Of a DNA stretch of 64,000 nucleotides, positions 54,475-64,000 are shown piece after piece. Origin of the DNA: Leptasterias polaris (Eukaryota; Echinodermata; Asteroidea; Forcipulatida; Asteriidae); contig JAZGTN010000009.1 in the NCBI GenBank assembly GCA_037783415.1, forward strand, positions 11,222,001-11,286,000, written 5' to 3'. Made by a program: the position numbers and the translations under genes. Under the pieces are notes generated by a model. The model was not told where the DNA came from. It worked only from the letters and a program-made list of their open reading frames with translations, and did no database searches. Position 1 is the stretch's first letter; each line of letters opens with the position of its first letter.

Positions 54475-57400
54475 GTACTTCTTTGAGATGGTTCAGTGGC
54501 TGGTTTTACTGAAACAGGCCTAACTTTCTGAAGCATTTTGTGGCTGTTTGTTGTTGGGCACGCCTTCTTCGATTATTGCACGCAATAATTGTCTTCGCTT
54601 CGATTGTGTTTTAATGTTTTCTGAAAGTCTGTTATTAAAAACCTCTCATAGACCCATTGCATATAACGCACAACGCTGCTGGTATACGCTGAGGTTATTT
54701 ATTAAACATTTACCCATTATCGGCTTGACATTGCATAACGACGCAGGAAAAAAAACACACGCTTGTTTAAAAACCGTTGGTAAAGTTTATAGCGTTTTGC
54801 TATGGTGAAAGGGATCATGGTGTTTCAATTGTCATTTCTACCTAGCTAGGATACATAAGACGAGTTTTAACTTCTTTTTTGAATGTTATTTTGTTCAGTG
54901 TTTGCTTGCAAATAACATAATTCAGGGATATTGCATTGTGTTTCGAGATCATCTGTCTTATTTGTTTGTCAACTAAGTATGATCATTTTCATGATGTTGA
55001 ATGTTTTTCTTTTTGTTGACGTCAAAAATCTACAACTCGTATTCCATCCTCCGACGTTGCATTTTTTAGGGACAACCCGATTGGTATAAAAAAAAAAAAA
55101 AATCGACTTGAGGGCACAACAAACCTCGGTTATACCCATCTTTGTTTTTAAAGCCAACAGGTGGACACTCTTTCATTCTCACGTGGTTAATCAACACTCG
55201 ATCTACAAACTCCCAGATCGGAATTGACCCAGGTTCAGGGTTCCCGGGGACCTGACCCGTTTTGAGTCAGGACTGAACCGGAAACTGGTAAAACAAATTA
55301 GACTTTTAACGCAGATTCTGCGTACTTTGACGCAGATTCCGGGTCAAACTGAGCCAGAATTGGGTTAGGCCTAGACTTGTTGTCGCAGTGATAGCAAAAC
55401 GGCTCCGTCTCGCAATATATCCCACGAGAGGGCTGCTTTGCGCGAGACTACTGCTCTCATGATTGGTCACATTTTTTTGTTAAAATGACACAACTTCGCG
55501 CGAGAGCAGTGTCACGCGAGAGCAATCTTTATTACGCAATCACCGCATGACTCGACAATCACCGCGACAAACATTAACGACTTGTCCACAAGTCTAGGTC
55601 ATTTCTGATCAGGGAATTTTAACAGTGAATCATAAAAAGCAATGACCTATTGTTCCATTGTTGTTGGACTTAACCGAGAACATTAATTGAAAGCTCATTA
55701 TTGTTTCTGTTTAAAAGGACACACTATCATTGATAAAATGACGTGTTTCTATCTGATACTTTTATTATCAGACTGATGACTTGTACACAATTTAAATTTC
55801 TTGATTCGCAGCAGATCTGGACATAGTTTTTAGCATGGGAAATATGTGGTTTTTATTTAACAAAAATCAATTCAGACCGTACTTTCCCCAAGAGGAAGTG
55901 TTTTTTCCCAGTCCCCAAACAGGATCTTATGGATGAATCACGAGTTCCTTAGTTACAATCGAAGGGATTATGGACCCATTCAACAATCCTGGATTTCTTG
56001 GATGTTTTTAAAAATATTTTTTTATTATTGAACAATGGTTTAGAATGACGCCATCACTTCCTGGTTCATCTGGTGATATCCAAATTTATTCTTACCATAT
56101 TTAATTATCATATAATATCAACAGTACAGTATCTGCCGTGTGTCCTCGTCGTTATCAATTATCAATGCTACTTTGCTCGGGTGTGTCACTTGACCTGTTA
56201 TGTGTAAAGCTTGTTGTAAATGTGTGCTTTTTGCTGTCATCAGACAGTGGAAACGCGCGCGTATAGACTAAACATTCAGCAACCATGGGGAGACATTATT
56301 TTGACCTCGGTGTGAGGGCGCTACATAATTAATTTATGACGTAAATGAAATCGCTCGATGGCTTAAGATTGACATACGTGTGTTTTCAACAAAACTATAT
56401 TATGGTTATGTGTTTTGCTTATTAACTTTATTCATTTTCTTGTTTGTGTCACCATTACGTATCTACACAAAACACTCATCCAAAACCAAAACGCATTGCA
56501 TCATATTGACTTACTGCCCATAGATACACGTGCTTTACAGGAGGGGTTTGCAGAAATCTGTAGTAAGCATGCAGTACCATGAAAGTGGGCCTTTGCTCCG
56601 ATTTCACAAAGTACTAAAGATTAATTTTTAAATGAGTATTCTATTCAGTTATGATCAATCTTAGCTCTTTGTAAAATTCGAACCCTGTTATCATCTCAAT
56701 TCATAACCACCGACCAAACTAGCATATCATTTGCTTTGCTGAGACCGATTCCGTGGAGCAAATTTACGCAGAGAAGAGATTTGCTTAGCATGGAATGGGT
56801 TACCAGATTTCAATAGTGTTTGTTACTGGTTTCCGAGTCGTAACTCGCTAAACAAACTGATCCAGTTTTAAGTTTGTTTGTCCGTTTCGGAATCAAATTC
56901 AAGAAGTCGATCTATAGACAATGCGTGAAAATGGATAAATTATTGCTAATTTATTGCTTGTGTTTAAGTATTATGTCAATAATCCCATAACCTTTGTACC
57001 AAAATGTTAATTATTTATAATTTTTTTAAATTTTAATAGAAAAAAGGTTGCTATCATAACATGTAAATATTAGGTGCATTTGCCTCTCGAACCAGCCTTG
57101 CTCCGTTTAGAAAGACTCTTGCGCGTAAAGTACGGTACTCGGTTCGAATCACGTCCTCTGTACACACAACGCAGTCAAGGGTGGGTTTATTACGTCACGC
57201 AGTGCTATTGGACAAGACAGGATAATTTGGTTGAGAAAGATGATGTCAACAATTGTTTCTAAACTGATGGTCTTTAGAAGGGGTGAGTTTTTATTGCAAT
57301 AAAAAAAAATACTAAAAATTATCACAAAATAAGAGTTTTCATAACTTTAGTTTGACTTTGGTATTTGTGGGCGTTTTTTTTTAATATATTTTTTTTAAAC

Positions 57401-58285
57401 ACTTTATAGCACTCCTTTATTCCAATGCCGTCATGGTATAAACTTGATAATACATCACTTAGCGTGACATGACAATATTTATAGAAAGTTTCATTATGTG
57501 TTTGTCAAGGGACGTTATTATTCTTGGAACAGTGAAGGAAAACAGAAACAATATTTTTCTAATCAAGGAAAACGGAAACAAGATTTGCCCTAGTTTCTGC
57601 AACTCTCTGTAGGCCCACATGCAGATCTAGCTCAATGCAAAAAAAGTTGAACTATAAAAATCACCGTTAAGTTTGAATCAGGATTAAAAAAAAAAATATT
57701 TTGAGGTCTGAAAATTAATTGTCTAATATTTATGTTTTTATTTATTTACTTTATTTTTTATTTAAATCACAGCATGCTTCAGAGTAGTTTGAACAATAGA
57801 CCATATCAACATTTTCCAGGAGCAATTGTTTAATCCGTTTGGTATTGTTTGATTTTATAAATCAACTTTGTTTTAATAATTCTTTGTAAACATTTTTAGA
57901 GTTTTTAAATATTTTATCTTGGTTCTGTACCAAGGGATTGATTTTAGGCCTACTCACATGATTGTTTAAGGGGGAAACATTACATTAAAAAAATATATAA
58001 AATAAATAGAAATCACAAAAATGCTAAACATGCAGACAGTAAAATCTGCTGCGTCTTCCATGTTTCTTCATGAACACTTCTTTAATAATTTTGTGTTTAC
58101 AGATTGGTTGCCAGGGAAACCTTGGGAATTTCGGTGAGTAAATTACCTGTCATCCTCAACAGTTTACTCGAAATTACACTCTTAAAACTAAGCATTGCCA
58201 AAGATTTCACAAAGGTTATTGACTCATTTAAACATTTCAGACGTTCTAATAACATCAGGGAAGGCTAAATGAGCCTTGGAACAGC
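54475..58285. other. Intron 7, first part: no gene seen
   Basis: Contains one more copy of the GGGTCA family (about 55215-55375) and repeated CGCGAGAG pieces (55410-55530). Otherwise AT-rich. Confidence 0.45.
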
Positions 58286-58550
58286 ACTCTAAAAACTTCC
58301 GGGACAGAATTGATCCAAATCCGGGTCAGAATTGATCCGGATCCAGCCCTGTTGGCCTGACCAAATTGGGGATCAGTATATGACCCAAAATCCGTGTCAA
58401 AATGACCCAGAAATGTGTCAACCTGACGCAGAATCTCATTTAAAACTCATTTAAAACCAATTCCCCGAGTCAGCCTGACCCAGACATGGGTCAGGCTCCC
58501 CTGAGAACCCGATCCCGGGTCAATTCTGGCCGAGGAGTCTTTAGAGTGTA
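58286..58550. mobile_element. MITE-like repeat of the GGGTCA family
   Basis: Its ends CACTCTAAAAACTTCCGG and (inverted) CACTCTAAAGACTCCTCGG form an inverted repeat. Inside are alternating GGTCAGAATTGATCC and TGACCCAGA motifs. Related copies are at about 53095-53280, 55215-55375 and 62590-63060. No target duplication was fixed. Confidence 0.6.
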
Positions 58551-61500
58551 CAGGTTTGCATTTCGTTGTGTTTGTTCAAAAGGAATGGTACAGCGTAGCC
58601 TTCTAATCATCCGGGGGTTGGACGCGAAGCGTAACGGTGTAATGTCACCATCGTACAATGGAAAATTGGCATTGACAGGGTTAGAATCGTCAACCTCTGA
58701 GTTCTTGTTTCCTTAACCTCTAAGATCCAAGTTTACATTATTTTGAAAAACTCAAATCAAGCATCTACCTTGTGCTGCCTTTTTCAATTACAAAGGAAAA
58801 AGTGATATTGATACAGTTTGCTACGGCTTTTCGTGATCTTGCATAGGCAGACCGGTGTTACTGGTTTACATAGCAAGCACCCTTTTTACCTGTTTCCTCA
58901 GGTTTGTGAGCTACAGCGGTTGGGTTCACTTATAAGGCATCCTTTGTTTCATTACCAGAAATAATATACTAACAATGAAAAATGTAGCTTCAGTAACTTT
59001 TATTTGAGTACCGTACCATTCCTTTTAACTCATCCATTGTTCAATAAAGCACATGTTGGCACAATAATTTACGCACATAACATTTCAGTGAATAACATTT
59101 ACCTAAAGCTGGAGGCATTTGCATAAAGTTGTCAATTTAATGATTACAAAAAACGACCTGCTTCATCTGCCAACAACAAACAAATTTGTAACAATTTAAA
59201 TTAAGATTTGTCCATTTGTTTTAACAATTTCAATAGGTACTCACTGTAATGCTAACTAGATTAACTTTATAAAGTTTTTTTTTCATGTTATTATTTTATA
59301 TATATTTTTTTATGTATTCGGGAAGAGGTAAAACAACGCACACACAGTCTACAATTAATATACAACCACCATTAATCCTTCACTGCCTACTTTGAGTAAC
59401 AACTCCAACTCAATAGCCTCCACCAGTTTCTAGCAAAACACACTAAAGACAACAGCTCAGAGCTAATTATACTTCAGAACCACCACTTATACACCAACAC
59501 ATTCAAGCTCTAGATTTGATGACATGTTCAACTGATTTGAGATTATGTTTAATTTTTGGAACAACACAATAACATCTGGCATGATTTGCTAATTTTAATT
59601 GCGTTTTATTTGCATGATAGTATTTTTTCAGGCTGAGTTTGTTGGAGCTGAAATATTTTGCGGTATCAGTTTCTACATCCTATAGGAAACTATACCCAAA
59701 ACAACTAACTGAAATTATTTAAAGCCACTCCTATCAACTAAACCATTTAAACATACTTTGATCAAAATTCCTCATTTAGGTAGTTTAACAAAATATTTGT
59801 AAACACCAATTTACCAAACACGTGTTTTACCAAACACGAAACAAAATCTGTTTGGTTTCGACTATATCGACTTTTGTGTTTCGATTTTGAAACCTTTTGC
59901 TTGGAGGCTATGTCTGAATATCGCTTGCAATACACACAATGAATTGGCACCCGTATACAGTCGTACGTAATAAAATGGGACTTTCCATTTTGCTTTTGCA
60001 TTGTGCAATTGTATTTGCCTGCATGTAAATCCCCTTGAACGACATTGACAAAAGATTGCATTCATGCTAATTCAAGGTTACCCGGCCGACAATATAAACA
60101 TATCAAATGCGGTAAGTCAAAGTTCAAAAATTCATACAGACTTAGCGTGGGTCCATTCTATTATTTCATGAAATTGAAATAAAAGTTTCCATGGCTGGTT
60201 GCTGTATACAAAGTGTAATCATAGCTTTGTAGATAGAAATCAACAAACAGGGCGTGGATGCACTACTTGGGTGCAAAGGTTACAATATGCTAAAAAGGAA
60301 GTTGTCATAGTTTAGTATTCGATATTAGCGGTGTACTGAAATGGCGCCCTCTTTAGCTGCAAAATTCCAGCTTTATGCTGGCACTGCGGTTGTTATGGTG
60401 ACTATGAAAGGACATGCCTTATTCTCGAACCACAACAAACTAAAAATAGAACAGAGCTGTACGTAAAATACTACTTTCAAAATTAAAAAATTGTATAACA
60501 TTATAGATATCACTCATTGGTAGAAAGTTAAATAACACTATCACTCACTCATTGTTAGAAAGCTAAATAACACTTTCAACAGTTGACAGGTATTTGCTTC
60601 AAATTTTCCACGGTTTCCAGAATATAAACCTATTTTAAATTAATTTATTGATTAGCGATAATTGTAACTGGGTTCTTTACACAACACACAATACGGCTTG
60701 GAACAGGCCAACATTTCCTCCACTTTTGAACAGAAGAACTACGCCCTACACTTTACAACATATAGTTTCGTTTTTATATTTCGACGTTATTATTAAAATT
60801 ATTATTAATATTAAAATTTACATTGACACTTGGTAGTTCAAGGTGGCGGGGGATCAAAGGGGCGCTTTAGAAAATCTTCCGAAGCTATGCTGATTATTGA
60901 TGTTTGTGAATTACGAAAATGAACTTTATTGAAACAAAAAACATTCCGAATTTTAAATTAACACGTGGAAAAAGATATTATACAGGACTGGCGAGGATGA
61001 AAAACAATATTTGATTAATTTTTTTAGTTTGAAAGATTACTGAAAAAAATAGGTTCTATTACGAAAATCGTTATGTGAAATATGTTTCTCTGAAATGAAG
61101 AAAACTGTCTAAAATCATTTCAGCAACAAAAAGTATTGAAAAAGGGGGGGGGGGAACGCAACAGCTGCTTTCGGATGAAACCAACATTAAGGACTGTGCG
61201 TTTGCATGCTTTAAATTGTGCATGTTTCCTCATTTTTCTCCTGACTGATCACGCAACAGATTGAGCTCAAATTTACACAGGTTTGTAATGTCATGTAGGC
61301 CCTGGTTTCACGACTATATCTTATATATTATAAGACTACACGGCCATGAACACTCTCTGCGACTATTTTGTCAGCTCTACCACTTCTGTTTATTCAATCA
61401 ACATAAGTACCACTAGGCCTAACACTTAAGAGAATTTGCGTAGAATTCTTATGTGCAGCGATTAGTTCGGGTGATAAATTTATATTCCTTAATGATCCGC

Positions 61501-62589
61501 AGTTTTTCATAGTCCCTCGGACACGCGGAGGCAATATGCAACTCGTTTGGTTTGTGATTGTTAACTTTCTGTATGTGACTGAATGTCGTGACAGATACCT
61601 TTGAATAAATGTGCCGGGTGTGTTCCAGGTCTAAGCGAAAACATGTTTGACTCAAACTGAAGTTTTATTTTGACGGATGATCTTTAAGTTACGAAAGCCT
61701 GTCAGTGCCATTGCTATTTTACTTTGAAAAGCATTTTTATTTTATTTTTAAAACCTTTTTGTTGTTGTTCTTAGAGCAGTTTATTTCTTTGTTCTTGTCT
61801 TGAAAAAATAAGTAACTGCTTGAAAATAAAATAGGAACGGCACTAATGGGTTTCATAATAGGTGAACAAAATATCAATAATTAACTATCCCATTATCACA
61901 ATACGCCACCAGCTAATGATCATTTCAATCCACCTGTAAATGTTCATATCACCATAACTTGCTGCCACTAACCACCAAAGGTTGTAAATGCTTACGCCAG
62001 AATATTGATGTCTGATTCAATAAGCCGAACCGACCAATCACAGCTTCGGCTGTGTCCGAACACGCATGCGTACATGTGATGCGTGTCGGTGGAGCATGCG
62101 TATTGACAGCAGAGGTGCCAAATCGCACCTGAAGCCTCGCACGTATCCCTTCCCTGTGTCGTAAGTGACTGTTTCATTTATGCCAATCTAAGGCATTCTG
62201 TTCCAAAATTCCTTTTATTAAAAATACGTAGTTGCTTTGGCTTAATGGATCCGTCTATTCCACCATCTCAGTTCAACTAATCCAACTGAAACTTCTAACC
62301 ACACTAAAAATGCTTTACTAAAATAAAAGATACAATGTATTACAAATAACGTCTTATTCATATTTTTGCCTAACCAAACATCTCAGATTTATTGTAAAGT
62401 GGTGTCATGTTTATTTCACATTATATCGGTGTTAATGTGGCTGGTTGTCTCTGTTAAGTACGCCGTATAGTTACCACAAAAACATTATTGTGCCAAGATT
62501 TGCATTTTCCACAGCTGTGCCGCTGTTTACATTAGTGTGTCATTAGCTTATCCTTCCAGTTTTAGCTGCCATACAGTTTTAAAGTAGTT
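58551..62589. other. Intron 7, middle part: no gene seen
   Basis: AT-rich. Includes a poly-G run (about 61144-61153) and a copy of the dispersed repeat also at 47990-48110 (about 61245-61300, GAGCTCAAATTTACACAGG). No coding exon. Confidence 0.45.
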
Positions 62590-63060
62590 ATACACTCACA
62601 AAGATCCGTGTGTCAGAATTGATAATGGGGAGTGTTCCAGAAACCATTTGCGGGTCAACATGCCCCGTTTTAGTGTCATCATAACACATAATAAAGTACA
62701 CATGCTGACCCTGATTGCTGGTCAGTGTGATTGGCAAAACTGGTCAAGCTGCTTTCTAAAAAATACCGGTTTAGAATTGACAAGATACCGGGTCCCGTGG
62801 GACCAATTTCTTCGTCAATATGACCTAGATTCTGTGTCAAAATGACCCATGGGTCAAAATTACGAAGATTCTGAGTTAATATCCCATTTGTTGACCGGTT
62901 GCAGGGTAACCTGACCCAGAAATGGTCCAGCCCCCAGGACTCGGAAGCCGGGTCAATTCTGACCCGGACGTTTTTAGAGTGTGACCCCCAATTGAATCTA
63001 ACGCCAAGTGTTATTTATCCTGGTTAATTCTGACCCATGGGTTTTTGAGTGTATTCACTT
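62590..63060. repeat. GGGTCA-family repeat, composite copy
   Basis: It has several GGGTCAATTCTGACCC and ATGACCCATGGGTCA motifs, with the terminal form TTTTTAGAGTGTGACC at about 62970 and a second terminal form GTTTTTGAGTGTATTC at about 63040. It is probably two overlapping copies. Confidence 0.55.
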
Positions 63061-63958
63061 TTCTACCTAGTATTTAATAGGCCCTATACTTACTTTAAAA
63101 CTATAGTCATTTTCCAAAATCTTGCAATTGTTTCTGTAAATGTGATGGTGTATGTCAACCTCTTTACAGCTGACTCATATTCAAAATGGTCGGGGTTTTA
63201 AGTCTGTGTTCAACTTACAATGTTCATAATTTTCATAGTTCTGTACATACGTTTGCAAGAAGTATGAGCCGGGCTTTAATTTACAATGTGCATTGATGTG
63301 GATAGATTAATGCTGAACTATTATGCTTGGTTGAGGGAAACGCGTTTGTTTAACAGTTCTTATTTTGCTAAACGTATTGTTCTCTGTAGAACTTGACATC
63401 ACTTCATACTTCGTAGTGTATTGCAATGCTTTTTAGAATCCATATTTTCTGGAATATGTTCTATCTGCATTTTATATTCCATTTTCAGCTGTTAATTTTT
63501 TAATTCATTCATACTCCACTCTGTATTACTGTTCAAGCTTGTCACCTTTCTACGACTTCGCTATCTGTCACAATGTACCATTAACTATTTTCTTTTTTCT
63601 TTCTAGTGCAATCCAATTTCTTTTATGTAAATCTCTACAATCATTAAGGGCTTTGGGTTGGACGATATTTAAAGAAAACAAAACAACAACTGAAAGAAAG
63701 AAGTAAACATCAAAGTTTTGTTCCTAAAATTGTAAAACTTTTCAGAATTTCTTCTTTGGCATGATGAACAATAATGTTTGAGAAATAAAAATGTTGGGGA
63801 AAACAAAACTGTTGTTAATAATACTGAAGTGTCCATCATCATCAATTACGAAAAAGGGTGACACCAATTTTGAAAGTGAATCATTCTTTCTACAGGGGTT
63901 GGAAGAAAAACAACTTAATTGTTCCTTTACTGCCCTTTTCATTGTTTGTTGTTCACAG
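63061..63958. other. Intron 7, end
   Basis: AT-rich, no gene seen. It runs to the acceptor TTGTTTGTTGTTCACAG at 63958. Confidence 0.45.
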
Positions 63959-64000
63959 AAACTCCAAGAGGTCTGTCTGTCGGTGTCATAATAGGCATCG
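63959..64000 (+). CDS. Exon 8 (start): transmembrane segment, cut by window end
   Basis: After a strong acceptor the phase-1 reading is TPRGLSVGVIIGI, the beginning of a hydrophobic helix with small residues, as in many single-pass receptors. It joins exon 7 with a Glu codon. The window ends within the exon, so the rest of the helix and the cytoplasmic domain are unseen. Confidence 0.6.

Larger units (their letters stand above)
21574..64000 (+). other. Gene model: Ig-Ig-EGF-mucin-type membrane protein (3' partial)
   Basis: Eight exons join in one frame, all with phase-1 boundaries: 21574-21679, 27647-27994, 29487-29825, 31023-31133, 51786-51830, 52958-53011, 54208-54474 and 63959 onward. The predicted product has a signal peptide, a V-like Ig domain, a second Ig domain, one EGF domain, about 120 Thr/Ser/Pro-rich residues and a transmembrane start, so it should sit on the cell surface with about 423 residues outside. 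Phase-1 symmetric exons are the rule for extracellular modules. An alternative last exon (43157-43245) is in the same phase. The Ig-EGF-mucin order is not one I can assign to a named family; adhesion or immune recognition is only inference. The cytoplasmic part lies beyond the window. Confidence 0.7.

Noticed and set aside
58103..58133. 31-bp micro-exon (WLPGKPWEF) between TTTACAG and GTGAGT
   Set aside because: Good splice-site look, but it enters in phase 1 and leaves in phase 2, so it cannot precede the phase-1 transmembrane exon. All other junctions of the gene are phase 1.

Overview
The window looks like a gene-poor, transposon-rich stretch of an animal nuclear genome. It is AT-rich, has GT-AG introns and is dense in TACATGTA motifs. 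It carries Penelope-like (PLE), DIRS-like, Ty3/gypsy and hAT-like elements and large fold-back elements. The pol order protease-integrase-reverse transcriptase in one LTR element (Gmr1 type, described from deuterostomes) and the similarity of the 9-kb fold-back element to the sea-urchin TU family suggest a non-vertebrate deuterostome, most likely an echinoderm. That assignment is inference; no rRNA or mitochondrial marker is present.

Layout. 1-1184: flank with a TTAA MITE half-copy and a broken non-LTR reverse transcriptase. 1185-10275: one composite fold-back element with 6-bp target duplications (GAGAAG). Its terminal inverted repeats are arrays of a roughly 37-bp unit built around an 18-bp palindrome. 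Its core is a second palindrome carrying a PLE remnant and 21-bp repeats, and a rearranged Ty3/gypsy element sits in the right-hand array. 10282-16560: a degenerate tandem repeat split at 11262/16278 by a DIRS-like tyrosine-recombinase retrotransposon on the minus strand. 16560-21330: SINE and PLE fragments and four copies of a duplicated block of about 485 bp.

21574 to the window end: one plus-strand cell-surface gene assembled here from splice sites. Its exons are a signal peptide (21574-21679), an Ig V-like domain (27647-27994), a second Ig domain (29487-29825), one EGF domain (31023-31133), three Thr/Ser/Pro-rich stalk exons (51786-51830, 52958-53011, 54208-54474) and the start of a transmembrane exon (63959 onward, cut by the window). 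Every junction is phase 1. An in-phase alternative last exon at 43157-43245 would instead end the protein in a short hydrophobic tail resembling a GPI-anchor signal, so the locus may make two membrane-attachment forms.

The introns are filled with mobile elements: a 1.9-kb TIR element with a nested hAT-like insertion (intron 1), a 1.1-kb TIR element (intron 2), a nearly intact Gmr1-like LTR retrotransposon at 32343-39213 (intron 4), and several MITE and fold-back families. No rRNA, complete tRNA, CRISPR array or bacterial-type operon was seen. All coordinates come from reading the sequence by eye; small errors at repeat edges are possible.
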